Shown in pieces: positions 28,258 to 36,414 of a stretch of DNA of 64,000 bases; position 1 is the stretch's first letter; each line of letters opens with the position of its first letter. The translations under genes and the position numbers were made by a program. Below the pieces are notes generated by a model. That model saw only the letters and a program-made list of their open reading frames with translations. It was not told where the DNA came from and did no database searches. Source of the stretch: an uncultured Acidimicrobiales bacterium (lineage in GTDB: Bacteria; Actinomycetota; Acidimicrobiia; Acidimicrobiales; SZUA-35); contig CALEWY010000004.1 of assembly GCA_937925335.1 (NCBI GenBank), forward strand, positions 1-64,000, in the 5' to 3' direction.

Positions 28258-29718
28258 ATGGCAGACGACTCGATGACCTGGCAATCAGCGACAGATCTCC
28301 TCCGGGGACTGGAAGATCGGAGCGTGTCGGCGGTCGAACTGCTGGATGTGCACCTGGACGCGACCGACGAACGAAATCCAGAGCTGAACGTTGTCGTGAC
28401 GTCAGATCCACAGCGTGCTCGGGCTGAAGCCGCTGCGATCGATGATGCGCGAGCCGCGGGACAACCGATGGGTGTCTTGGCGGGGCTTCCGATGACCGTC
28501 AAAGACTCGTTGATGACCGCTGGCATGAAGACGACCTCTGGCGCGGAAGAGCTCGCAGACTTCGTCCCGGAGCTCGATGCAGCACCAGTCGCCAGGCTGC
28601 GCGACGCAGGAGCGGTCATTTGGGGCAAGACGAATCTCCCGAAATATGCGAACGACGTGCAGAGCTACAACGAGGTATTCGGCACGTCGAACAATCCGTG
28701 GGATCTCAGCCGATCGGTCGGCGGAAGCTCTGGCGGTTCGGCTGGTGCACTCGCTGCTGGGCTCACACCGCTCGAGGTCGGCAGCGACATCGGTGGATCG
28801 ATTCGCAACCCTGCATCGATGTGTGGCGTCGTCGGCCACAAGCCGAGTTATGGCATCGTCTCGGCCAAAGGCCAGATTCCCGGTCCACCCGGAACCTTGA
28901 CCCAGGCCGACCTCGCCGTGCTCGGTCCAATGGCGAGAACCGTCGATGATTGTCGTCTCCTCCTCGACGTGCTCGCAGGGGCAGATGACTGGCACGATCT
29001 TGCCTGGTCGCTCTCGCTCCCACCCGCTCGCCGCGCTGACCCGAACGGTCTCAGAGTTGCCGTCTGGGCTACCGACCCAGCGTGCCCGGTCGACCCCGAA
29101 ATCGAGGCGCAGATTCTCTCGGTGGCAGCCGAATTGGAATCGGCTGGGGCAACGGTGAGCACCGAGGCCCGACCAGAAGGGTTCGACTTCGCGAAAGCTG
29201 ATCGGACCTTTTGGGCGCTTCTCGGCGGCGCACTTGCTGGCGGCTATTCGCTTGCCGAACTTGAAGAGATGGCAACAAAGCTCGCCGAAGGCGAGCACAT
29301 TCCTGGCGACCTTGGCGTCGTGGGCTCCACAGCGCGCCACCGCGAATGGCTCACGAACAACGAGCGTCGCCTGCAGATTCGAGCGCGTTGGAAGACGTTC
29401 TTCCAGAATTGGGACGTGGTCCTCGCTCCCGTCTCACCAACGACGGCAATCCCCCACGATCACTCACCCAATGCCAACGATCGCTTGATCGACGTCGCAG
29501 GTGAGCAACGCGCCTACATGTCGCAGGTCCAGTGGATGGGCGTCATCGGGATGGCGTTCCTACCGTCGACGAGCGTGCCGATCGGTGTGCACAGCAACGG
29601 ATGTCCGTTCAACGTGCAAGTGGTCGGCCCATTTCTTGAAGACTCGACGTGCCTCGCGGTCGCAGAGATGATCGAGGGCATCAGCGGCGGCACCCAGCGG
29701 CCACCTCGGTACGCCTGA
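28258..29718 (+). CDS. Amidase signature family amidase
   Basis: A 486-residue amidase-signature enzyme. The Ser-cisSer-Lys triad is visible: Lys82 in PMTVKDSL, cis-Ser in GGSSGGSAGAL (about 157) and nucleophile Ser181 in GSDIGGSIR. It hydrolyses an amide to acid and ammonia. Nearby genes do not fix the substrate; GatA is unlikely because no gatB/gatC lie close. Starts with ATG at 28258, 27 nt from the divergent S51-like fusion gene, so the promoters overlap. Confidence 0.9.
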   Translation: MADDSMTWQSATDLLRGLEDRSVSAVELLDVHLDATDERNPELNVVVTSDPQRARAEAAAIDDARAAGQPMGVLAGLPMTVKDSLMTAGMKTTSGAEELADFVPELDAAPVARLRDAGAVIWGKTNLPKYANDVQSYNEVFGTSNNPWDLSRSVGGSSGGSAGALAAGLTPLEVGSDIGGSIRNPASMCGVVGHKPSYGIVSAKGQIPGPPGTLTQADLAVLGPMARTVDDCRLLLDVLAGADDWHDLAWSLSLPPARRADPNGLRVAVWATDPACPVDPEIEAQILSVAAELESAGATVSTEARPEGFDFAKADRTFWALLGGALAGGYSLAELEEMATKLAEGEHIPGDLGVVGSTARHREWLTNNERRLQIRARWKTFFQNWDVVLAPVSPTTAIPHDHSPNANDRLIDVAGEQRAYMSQVQWMGVIGMAFLPSTSVPIGVHSNGCPFNVQVVGPFLEDSTCLAVAEMIEGISGGTQRPPRYA

Positions 29719-29791
29719 GGCCAGCTCACATCGGGGCGCAGCACACCGCCCACCTCTCACCACCGCACAACCTCGCAACGGAGTGCAGCGC

Positions 29792-30463
29792 TCAGGTCGA
29801 CAACACGTCGCCGTCCCACCGTTCCTTCCTGGCGAAGGACGAGACAGGGTTGCGACTCAGCTTGGTCAACACCTTCGTTGGAACACCGAGCGGCATGACG
29901 GCTGCGATCGCCGTCGACGCCGGGAAGCCGAGCAGGTTTTGTGCCTCTGCCTCGTTGCCGGCGACGAACGTCGTGAGTGCAGAGCCGAGGCCCCGAGCCC
30001 GAGCGCCGAGGAGAATGTTCTGCACGAACGGGTAGATCGAGCCGCCACTCGCAACACCGACTCGATCCAGATCGGCATCGACGGAGGCGACGACACGAAG
30101 GTCAACGCCGACGACAAGGATGACCGGAGCTTCGGCCAGCGACGCCCACCAGGAGATGTCGATCGACTCATCGTCAGCCGCATCCGCGGCGTTCACCGCA
30201 GACGGTTCGATCGTGTTGAGCGGGTTCTCACCGAGATCGCGTTGGGCGACATAGACGCGGATCGAGCGGTTACCGAGATCGATCAGTCTGCGCTTGGTCT
30301 CGGGGTTCCGGACCGCAACCACTTGCCAGCCCTGCCGGTTGCCGCCGCTCGGAGCGAATCGAGCGACATCGAGGATCTCTGCGATCGTCGAGTCCTCCAC
30401 CCGGTCGTCGGTGAAGGTTCGGGCGGCGAATGCGGTGCGCATGGTGTCGTCAAGGTCGGCCAT
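29792..30463 (-). CDS. Nitroreductase family protein
   Basis: A 223-residue nitroreductase (ARTFTDDRV; ARFAPSGGNRQGWQVVAVRN; GGSIYPFVQNILLGARARGL). It should be an FMN oxidoreductase. It is homologous to the enzyme at 1290-2033, including the C-terminal ERWDG. ATG 30463 is chosen; a TTG four codons upstream is possible. It is divergent from the photolyase with 67 nt between and converges with the amidase (73-nt gap with nothing notable). Confidence 0.85.
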   Translation of the reverse strand: MADLDDTMRTAFAARTFTDDRVEDSTIAEILDVARFAPSGGNRQGWQVVAVRNPETKRRLIDLGNRSIRVYVAQRDLGENPLNTIEPSAVNAADAADDESIDISWWASLAEAPVILVVGVDLRVVASVDADLDRVGVASGGSIYPFVQNILLGARARGLGSALTTFVAGNEAEAQNLLGFPASTAIAAVMPLGVPTKVLTKLSRNPVSSFARKERWDGDVLST

Positions 30464-30530
30464 TCGCTCACTCAACCACGACTCCGCTCCGATCGCCCAC
30501 TTTCCACGTCGTTTGTCTACGGTCCTCGCC

Positions 30531-32033
30531 GTGTCCGCACCTCTCGAAACCGTCTGGATTCTCGGCGATCAAATCAACCGATCGATCGCTTCGCTCCGTG
30601 ACCGGTCCCCTGGCGATTGTCGGATCCTGTTCGTGACGAGCGAGGCCAAGCTCGCATCCAAACGGTGGCACCGTCAGCGGCGACACCTCGTCTTGTCCGC
30701 CATGGCGCACTTCGCCGCTGAGCTGCGGGCCGAGGGCTTTGAAGTGGACGAGCGGTCGGCGCCCACGCTCGGCGCCGGGTTGCGAGCCCATGTTGATGAG
30801 TTCGAGGTTGAGACGGTCGTTGCGATGTCGCCGATGAGTTGGGACGGTGAGGCGATGCTCGAGCGCCTGGGAGTGAGCACCGTTGCCAACAATCAGTTCC
30901 TGTGTTCGGCCGACGAGTTCAACGAGTGGGTGAGCCCTCGGAAGTCGTTCAAGATGGAGGACTTCTACCGCTGGCAGCGCACCCGGCTCGACATCATGAT
31001 GGAGCCAGACGGCAAACCCGTCGGGGGCAAGTGGAACTTCGATCACGAGAACCGAGAACCGCCGCCAAAGGATGGGCGAGCCTGGCCGGAGATCACAGAG
31101 TTCGAACTCGACGAGATCGACGTGGCGATTATCGATGATGCGTCGGGCGACCTGTGGGGCGATGAGCCACGAGGCGTCTGGCCCGTCACAAGAGCACAGG
31201 CCCTGCAACGCCTCGACGAGTTCATCGACCATGCATTGTCACCGTTTGGTGCACACGAAGATGCGATGCTCGGTGCCGAGTGGAAGTTGGCTCACTCCGT
31301 CTTGTCGTCATCGATGAACATCGGCCTGCTCCATCCCGGCGAAGTCGCCGAAGCAGCGGCCGAGGCGTTTCGAGAGGGAAACGCTCCGATCAATTCGGTG
31401 GAGGGTTTCGTTCGTCAGGTGATCGGCTGGCGCGAGTACGTCTGGGGTCTCTACTGGTATTGGTTGCCCGACTACCGAGACATGAACGCTCTCTCAGCCG
31501 ATCGCCCGGTTCCCCCTGCGTTCACCGGTGAGGCCGAGACGGCGATGGCGTGCGTGTCGAGCGTGATCGATCACCTCGAGACGAACGGCTACACACATCA
31601 CATCGAGCGACTGATGGTGCTCGGCAACCTTGCGCTCACCGCCGGGGTGAACCCCCAGGCGATGATGGACTGGATGTGGGCGAGCTTTGTCGACGGCGCC
31701 GAGTGGGTGATGGTTCCGAACGTGATCGGCATGGCGTTGCACGCCGATGGCGGAATGATGGCGACCAAGCCGTACGCCTCAGGTGGCGCCTACATCAACA
31801 AGATGAGCGATCGCTGCAAGGGCTGCAAATACGATCCGAAGAAGCGCACCGGCGAGAACGCGTGTCCGTTCACCTCGCTCTATTGGGACTTTCTCGCTCG
31901 CAACGAAGATGCCCTGAAAGGCAACCATCGGATGGGGCAACAGCTCGCTGGAATGCGCCGGCTGAAGGACCTCGAAGCCACAAGGGAACGCGCATCAGAA
32001 GTGCTCGCTGCTCTCGACGCCGGAACGCTGTAG
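30531..32033 (+). CDS. phrB: Iron-sulfur bacterial photolyase/cryptochrome (FeS-BCP, PhrB type)
   Basis: A 500-residue protein of the FeS-BCP group (prokaryotic 6-4 photolyases; 'deoxyribodipyrimidine photolyase-related'). TVWILGDQIN opens the antenna domain. The catalytic FAD domain has VRQVIGWREYVWGLYW and WVMVPNVIGMALHADGG. Four cysteines at 341, 429, 432 and 445 show exactly the spacing (88, 3, 13) of the [4Fe-4S] ligands described for Agrobacterium PhrB. It likely repairs UV-induced (6-4) photoproducts, or senses blue light. The GTG start at 30531 lacks a good ribosome site. Its stop overlaps the start of the next gene. Confidence 0.92.
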   Translation: MSAPLETVWILGDQINRSIASLRDRSPGDCRILFVTSEAKLASKRWHRQRRHLVLSAMAHFAAELRAEGFEVDERSAPTLGAGLRAHVDEFEVETVVAMSPMSWDGEAMLERLGVSTVANNQFLCSADEFNEWVSPRKSFKMEDFYRWQRTRLDIMMEPDGKPVGGKWNFDHENREPPPKDGRAWPEITEFELDEIDVAIIDDASGDLWGDEPRGVWPVTRAQALQRLDEFIDHALSPFGAHEDAMLGAEWKLAHSVLSSSMNIGLLHPGEVAEAAAEAFREGNAPINSVEGFVRQVIGWREYVWGLYWYWLPDYRDMNALSADRPVPPAFTGEAETAMACVSSVIDHLETNGYTHHIERLMVLGNLALTAGVNPQAMMDWMWASFVDGAEWVMVPNVIGMALHADGGMMATKPYASGGAYINKMSDRCKGCKYDPKKRTGENACPFTSLYWDFLARNEDALKGNHRMGQQLAGMRRLKDLEATRERASEVLAALDAGTL

Positions 32034-32500
32034 TGCCAACGCCGGACTCCAAGCCATGTGTTCGCTGTGGCCGAACGATCGAGTGGCGAAAGAAGTGGGA
32101 GCGCGACTGGGACGAGGTGCGCTACTGCTCAAAGGCATGCCGCTCGACGAAATTCACCAAGGTGGATGAGGCGCTCGAGGCGTCGATCATGCGCCTGCTC
32201 GCGAACCGTGCGCGCTCGTCGACGATCTGTCCGTCCGAGGCGGCTCGAGCGGTAGCAGCCGACCCAGCTTTCGCACGTTCGCTCGGCTCCGATTTGGGTG
32301 GCGATGCATCCGGCCAGGCAGGACGCGGGCGCCGAATCGGAGACACAGGAGGGGCCGACGTGTGGCGTTCGTTGATGGAGCCGGCTCGGTCAGCGGCTCG
32401 GCGCCTGGTTGCAAATGGCGAAGTCGAGATCACGCAGAAGGGCCGTGTCGTCGACCCATCGACGGCCAAAGGACCGATCCGGATTCGTCGGATTAGCTGA
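32033..32500 (+). CDS. DUF2256 plus DUF3253 protein
   Basis: A 155-residue protein. The first 40 residues hold a four-Cys zinc-ribbon-like DUF2256 (CVRCGRTIEWRKKWERDWDE, then YCSKACRS). The rest is DUF3253 (IMRLLANRARSSTICPSEAARAV, then VANGEVEITQKGRVV), which has a winged-helix look. The GTG start shares a base with the photolyase stop (TAGTG), so it is translationally coupled. From memory such genes commonly lie next to cryptochrome-like genes. Its action is unknown; a nucleic-acid-binding helper of the photolyase is an inference. Confidence 0.85.
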   Translation: MPTPDSKPCVRCGRTIEWRKKWERDWDEVRYCSKACRSTKFTKVDEALEASIMRLLANRARSSTICPSEAARAVAADPAFARSLGSDLGGDASGQAGRGRRIGDTGGADVWRSLMEPARSAARRLVANGEVEITQKGRVVDPSTAKGPIRIRRIS

Positions 32501-32609
32501 CCGGCCCGCAGTTGATCGTGGAGCCCAGCTGTTCGGAGGCCTCATCTGATTCTGGTCGGAAGTCGCTCGCAAAACCCAGCTGATGCCTGCTGCGTCCTCG
32601 GATCGGCAC

Positions 32610-33299
32610 TCAGCCGAATGCTGTTGACGGAAGATCCTTCGTTCCCGCTTCGAGCGCATCACAGATCGCGACGGCGACCGACTCCGGTGAGAGGCCCTCT
32701 GGCATCTTCGGCGATTCGCCCGCGATGGGGTGATCGGCCAGCCCCGTTTCGGTATGGCCGGGGCGAGCATCGAGCACGCGAAGCTTCTTGCGGCGGAACT
32801 CCCGAGCAAGTGCCTCGCTGAACGATTTCGTTGCAGCTTTCGATGCGCCGTAAGCAGCCATGCCCGGCAGATTCTGTTCGGCGATAACTCCGGAGATGTT
32901 CACCACGGCCCCACCCTCAGCGAGCTGTGGCCCAGCCGCCTGGGCCAGCATGATCGGGATGAACGAGTTCGTCATGAAGAGTTCCTCGATCGTGTCGATC
33001 GAGAGCTCGTCGACGGGGCCAAAGGCAACCACACCGACGGCGTTGATCACGACGTCGAGCTTCCCCATCGTTGAGACGGCGAGATCGACCGCTTCGGCGC
33101 AACCCTCTGCATCCCGCAGATCGATCGCCCGTGTTGCCGCACATCCGTCGAGCGCGTCGACTTTGTTTGCCGACAAACCAACGCCAACGACCGACGCGTC
33201 TCGACGTTGCAGCTCTGTCGTCAAGGCCTGTCCGAGACCACCGGTTGCACCAGCGATGAGGACGGCGGCGTTTGCGAGAGGGTGTTTGAGATCTGACAT
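32610..33299 (-). CDS. Short-chain dehydrogenase/reductase (SDR)
   Basis: A 229-residue SDR. AGATGGLGQAL is the cofactor loop, INAVGVV stands where NNAG is usual, NISGV has the catalytic Ser and YGASK the Tyr and Lys. The C-terminal DARPGHTETGL is typical of the 'atypical short' subfamily that often lacks a known substrate. ATG at 33299. The next gene on this strand (33424) is 125 nt upstream, so it may be a separate unit. Confidence 0.85.
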   Translation of the reverse strand: MSDLKHPLANAAVLIAGATGGLGQALTTELQRRDASVVGVGLSANKVDALDGCAATRAIDLRDAEGCAEAVDLAVSTMGKLDVVINAVGVVAFGPVDELSIDTIEELFMTNSFIPIMLAQAAGPQLAEGGAVVNISGVIAEQNLPGMAAYGASKAATKSFSEALAREFRRKKLRVLDARPGHTETGLADHPIAGESPKMPEGLSPESVAVAICDALEAGTKDLPSTAFG

Positions 33300-33423
33300 G
33301 AAGGACCTTTACTCGACGGGAAGTCGCAGTGTTCCAAACCACGAACAACCATGGCGGATCGTGCCGCTGCACGGATGGGTAAGGCGGCCGTGCACGCGAA
33401 CGACACCAGCAGGCTGATTGTGC

Positions 33424-34377
33424 TCAGCGCTTGGGAATGACCTCGGCGCCGGGTTCCTCGGGCTCGTCGTCGACCATGAGCGCCGGGAAACCGGGCGCTG
33501 TTATGTCGAGGCCGGTGGCGTCTTCGAGACGTCGGATGACGTTGTCGGACCATTCACGCATGCCGTAACGCTCGGCCGCATCGTCGAAGATCTCGCGGAG
33601 CAATGGTGCAAGTTCGAGCGGGATGTCGGCCCGATCGGCAACCGCCTGGAAGAGCGAGATGTCCTTGATGACGAGGTCCATCGTGAAACTGATGTCACGG
33701 CTGCCGTTGAGGATCACCTGGCTCTCAGTCTCGTGAACGAACGAGTTACCGGAGGAGATCCGGATCGCTTCGAACGTTGTGTTGAGATCCATGCCAGCGG
33801 CGGCAGACGTTGCGAGGGCCTCGGTGACAGCGACGAGGTTGGCGGTTGCCAGATAGTTGGTGACGACCTTTAAAACCGAGGCGGTTCCGATCGGGCCGGT
33901 GTGGAGGATTCGTCGTCCCATGGTTGTCAGAATCGGCAAGAAGCGCTCGAACGTCTCGCGATCACATCCCGCAAAGATCGAGATGTTGCCCGTGTCTGCT
34001 CGATGGCAGCCACCGGAGACGGGGCAATCGATCGCTGAGGAGCCAATGGCTGCAACGATCTCGCCGAGCCGCTTGATCTCGGCCTCGTCGGTGGTGCTCA
34101 TCTCGGCCCAGATCTTGCCGGCGCCGAGGCCGGCAAGGACACCGTCGTCAGCTTCCATGACCGCAGCGGATGCGGCGGGGCTCGGTAGGCAGGTCACCAC
34201 CGCGTCGACCGACTCCGCCATCGCCTTCGGCGACTCCGCCCACGAGGCACCTTGGGCGAGGAACGGCTCGGCGACGGAGCGATCGAGATCTCGCACGGTG
34301 ACGTCGATGCCGTTGCGAAGAAGACTGCCCGCGAGCTTTCCTCCGACGTTTCCAAGTCCGATAAAGCCAACCTTCAT
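33424..34377 (-). CDS. NAD(P)-dependent 3-hydroxyisobutyrate dehydrogenase-like enzyme
   Basis: A 317-residue beta-hydroxyacid dehydrogenase. KVGFIGLGNVGGKLA is the Rossmann motif with DLDR after it, CPVSGGCHRADTGNISIFAG is the substrate-binding loop, and KVVTNYLATANLVAVTEAL has the catalytic Lys and Asn. The family oxidises 3-hydroxyisobutyrate, tartronate semialdehyde or similar beta-hydroxyacids. A Glu/Pro-rich tail is added at the end. The ATG at 34377 gives the usual N-terminus; one at 34386 is possible. The gene diverges from the desaturase (about 80 nt). Confidence 0.88.
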   Translation of the reverse strand: MKVGFIGLGNVGGKLAGSLLRNGIDVTVRDLDRSVAEPFLAQGASWAESPKAMAESVDAVVTCLPSPAASAAVMEADDGVLAGLGAGKIWAEMSTTDEAEIKRLGEIVAAIGSSAIDCPVSGGCHRADTGNISIFAGCDRETFERFLPILTTMGRRILHTGPIGTASVLKVVTNYLATANLVAVTEALATSAAAGMDLNTTFEAIRISSGNSFVHETESQVILNGSRDISFTMDLVIKDISLFQAVADRADIPLELAPLLREIFDDAAERYGMREWSDNVIRRLEDATGLDITAPGFPALMVDDEPEEPGAEVIPKR

Positions 34378-34457
34378 GTCCACCAAACTCCTGAGATGCG
34401 CCAGCCTTGGGCAGGCGTGTTTCTTGTGGGCGGAAACTTTGGCATAACCTCGCCGAC

Positions 34458-35453
34458 ATGGCTGCGACCCTTGTCCCTCAGGAAGAAGTGCTTCCCGACG
34501 TCTTGCCGACAGAGCGTTTGAATGCTCGCGGCATGGCGACCCGGGAACTCCGCGACGAGCTGCGCCGCATCAACAACGTCGGCAATATCTTCACGGTCGC
34601 CGGCGCCTTGGTCATGTCATTCGGCGTCGTGATCGCCGCGGGTGTCCTCCACACGTGGTGGGCGTACCTCGCTGCGTGGGTGCTGCTTGCACGAGGCCAT
34701 GTTGGGCTGAACATCCTCGGTCACGAGGCAGCCCATCGTCTGCTGTTCTCCAACCAGAAGGCCAACGACTTCGCTGGCCGTTGGCTCCTTGGCTATCCAA
34801 GCTTTCAGGCAATGCTCGGCTATCGACGTTCGCACTTCGCACACCATCGAGATGAGATGGGTCCAGAAGAGCCCGACTACGGCCTATATGCCGGCTACCC
34901 GATTCCGCCGGACTCATGGCGCCGCAAGCTCCGCCGCGATGCCACCGGTGCGAGCGCACTGAAGAACTTCAAGGGTCTATTCGGAGCGGTCAAGAAGAAG
35001 AAGCCGGAGGCGCTGCAGATCCTCGCCGTGCAGGTCGTGATGATTGTGGCATCGATCGCCGTGATGCGACCGCTCATGTACGTCGTCTGGGTGCTGTCGT
35101 GGTCGACCTTGTGGAGGGTGTCGAACCGGCTTCGCTCGATCGCAGAGCATGGCGGATTGATCCGGTCGAAGGACCGTCGACTCACCACACACGTCATTCG
35201 CCAGACGCGCTTTGCTCGATTTTGGATGGTGCCCTACAACACCGGTTGGCACCTGGCCCACCACGTCGACATGGGTGTGCCGTGGCGCAACCTGCCACGA
35301 CTCCACGAAGAGTTGGTGGCCTCGGGATGGGTCACCGAGGAGTTGGAGTACCCCAGCTATCGCGCCTTCTGGAAAGCAGCGAGCAATGGCGGAGAGAAAA
35401 CGGCCGATGCGGCCGACGCACCGGCCGCGACGAATAGCTTCTTGAACTTCTGA
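34458..35453 (+). CDS. Membrane fatty acid desaturase
   Basis: A 331-residue integral-membrane desaturase. The three histidine boxes are present: GHEAAH, HFAHH and WHLAHHVD. Together with helices about 45-90 and 190-215 they form the di-iron site used to put double bonds into acyl chains, with O2 and electrons from a ferredoxin/reductase not seen here. ATG 34458 is chosen; the frame is open further upstream but lacks family sequence. A polar Ala/Asp-rich tail ends the protein. It converges with the flavodoxin-like gene. Confidence 0.9.
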   Translation: MAATLVPQEEVLPDVLPTERLNARGMATRELRDELRRINNVGNIFTVAGALVMSFGVVIAAGVLHTWWAYLAAWVLLARGHVGLNILGHEAAHRLLFSNQKANDFAGRWLLGYPSFQAMLGYRRSHFAHHRDEMGPEEPDYGLYAGYPIPPDSWRRKLRRDATGASALKNFKGLFGAVKKKKPEALQILAVQVVMIVASIAVMRPLMYVVWVLSWSTLWRVSNRLRSIAEHGGLIRSKDRRLTTHVIRQTRFARFWMVPYNTGWHLAHHVDMGVPWRNLPRLHEELVASGWVTEELEYPSYRAFWKAASNGGEKTADAADAPAATNSFLNF

Positions 35454-35455
35454 GC

Positions 35456-35474
35456 CAGCGCAGCTGACGCGCTG
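35456..35474. terminator. Short hairpin between convergent genes
   Basis: CAGCGC (35456-35461) pairs with GCGCTG (35469-35474) over a 7-nt loop, between the desaturase and flavodoxin gene stops. A modest signal, without a T-run. Confidence 0.3.
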
Positions 35475-35478
35475 CGGG

Positions 35479-35958
35479 TCAGGAGTTGGCTGACTCGAGT
35501 TCGCCCGCAGCTTCGGCTGGCGCCTCGAGCGCACCCGAATCGATGGCGCCGAGCAGACGATCGACGAAGTCGGCGACGCTCTCATCCATCCGGTCTCGTC
35601 GAATCGACGCACCACCGATGACGTCGCCGCCACGGCGAGCAACCACGTTCGACAGCTTCTCGAGTGTCTTGCCCTTGTCGAGCGCATACGTGCAGTAGAC
35701 CGCCGCCTTCTTGCCGTCGATGACGGGAAGGTTGGCGAGACGAACGATGCCACCCGGCTTTTGGCCAAAGAGGAAGAGTCCGTCGGTCCACGAACCCACG
35801 ATGACGAGATCGGCCTCGCTCAGCTGCTGAAGAAGAATCTCCTTCGTCGAACAGGCGACCGTGTCGATCCCAGCCGCGGTGAGCTGATCAGCGATCATCT
35901 CGCCAGCCTTGCGGGTGTTGCCGGTCATCGACTCGTAGATCACGATGGCGCTCGTCAT
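35479..35958 (-). CDS. Flavodoxin-like protein
   Basis: A 159-residue flavodoxin-fold protein. IVIYESMTGNTRKAGEMIAD is the FMN phosphate-binding loop, and VIVGSWTDGLFLFGQKPGG contacts the flavin ring. It may serve as a one- or two-electron carrier, or be a flavin-reductase-like family member. A Ala/Glu-rich tail follows. ATG 35958 gives the canonical start. It is divergent from the SelW-type gene by about 103 nt. Confidence 0.85.
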   Translation of the reverse strand: MTSAIVIYESMTGNTRKAGEMIADQLTAAGIDTVACSTKEILLQQLSEADLVIVGSWTDGLFLFGQKPGGIVRLANLPVIDGKKAAVYCTYALDKGKTLEKLSNVVARRGGDVIGGASIRRDRMDESVADFVDRLLGAIDSGALEAPAEAAGELESANS

Positions 35959-36061
35959 GGCGTGAGATCTTACTGCCGAGAGCGCCTGAGAGGTGCATGG
36001 AACGATGAGGACGCAGGGTGTTTGCCGGGGAGGTGACGCTCGAGACCTACACTCGAGCCCC

Positions 36062-36349
36062 ATGAGCGACCGACGATTCAAGATCTCCATCACCTACTGC
36101 GTGCCGTGAAACTATTCCGGTCACGCCGTGAGCGCGACGCAGGATTTGTTGTCCAACTACCAGCACGTGATCGATGATTTGGTTCTTGTCACAGGGTCAC
36201 GAGGTGTCTTCGATGTCGAGATCACCGAGGGTGATTCGGCTGCAACGATCTACTCGAAGGGCGAGACCGGCCGCCACGCAAACGAGGGAGAGGTTCTGGC
36301 GCTGTTCACCGAACACGTCGGGCCGAGCATCGCTCGTTACGGCACCTAA
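36062..36349 (+). CDS. SelW/Rdx-family selenoprotein with in-frame TGA (Sec16)
   Basis: A 95-residue thioredoxin-like Rdx (SelW/SelT/SelH) protein read through an in-frame TGA at 36107-36109. The start region reads KISITYCVPUNY, so the motif is CxxU (Cys13, Sec16) where the common actinobacterial form has CxPC. Downstream of the TGA the family pattern continues unbroken: GSRGVFDVEITEG, IYSKGETGRHANEGEV. Reading from the GTG at 36128 would leave a 73-residue fragment without the redox motif. Codon use is the same before and after the TGA. Expected role: a small selenium-dependent redox protein. It stands between the divergent flavodoxin-like gene and trmH (65 nt downstream). A pseudogene is the alternative, but only one TGA, at the catalytic position, is present. 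Confidence 0.85.
36116..36137 (+). promoter_or_regulatory. Candidate bacterial SECIS hairpin
   Basis: Directly after the in-frame TGA, TCAC (36121-36124) pairs with GTGA (36128-36131) around a GCC triloop. Flanking pairs (36118-36119 with 36133-36134, and 36116-36117 with 36136-36137) extend it with one mismatch and one bulge. The loop begins 15 nt after the TGA and its first base is G, near the range known for SelB-recognised elements. An outer CTGCGT (36097-36102) can pair with ACGCAG (36137-36142), enclosing the TGA but competing for base 36137. The fit is borderline and unproven. Confidence 0.45.
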
Positions 36350-36414
36350 CTCCTGCTCGTTCTGAATACTCGAACCGGACGCGTCGGCGTTCGTTCTACG
36401 ACCCAAGGATTCTC

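Noticed and set aside
29040-29060. Further copy of the dispersed repeat inside the amidase gene
   Set aside because: Only the 10-mer GGTCTCAGAG matches; the CTG start and dyad are missing, so it is a chance match in coding sequence.
36107-36109. TGA reassigned to tryptophan
   Set aside because: Many genes in the window end in TGA (for example gltB, trkA) and Trp is coded by TGG throughout; only this one TGA interrupts a conserved frame, at a redox Cys position.
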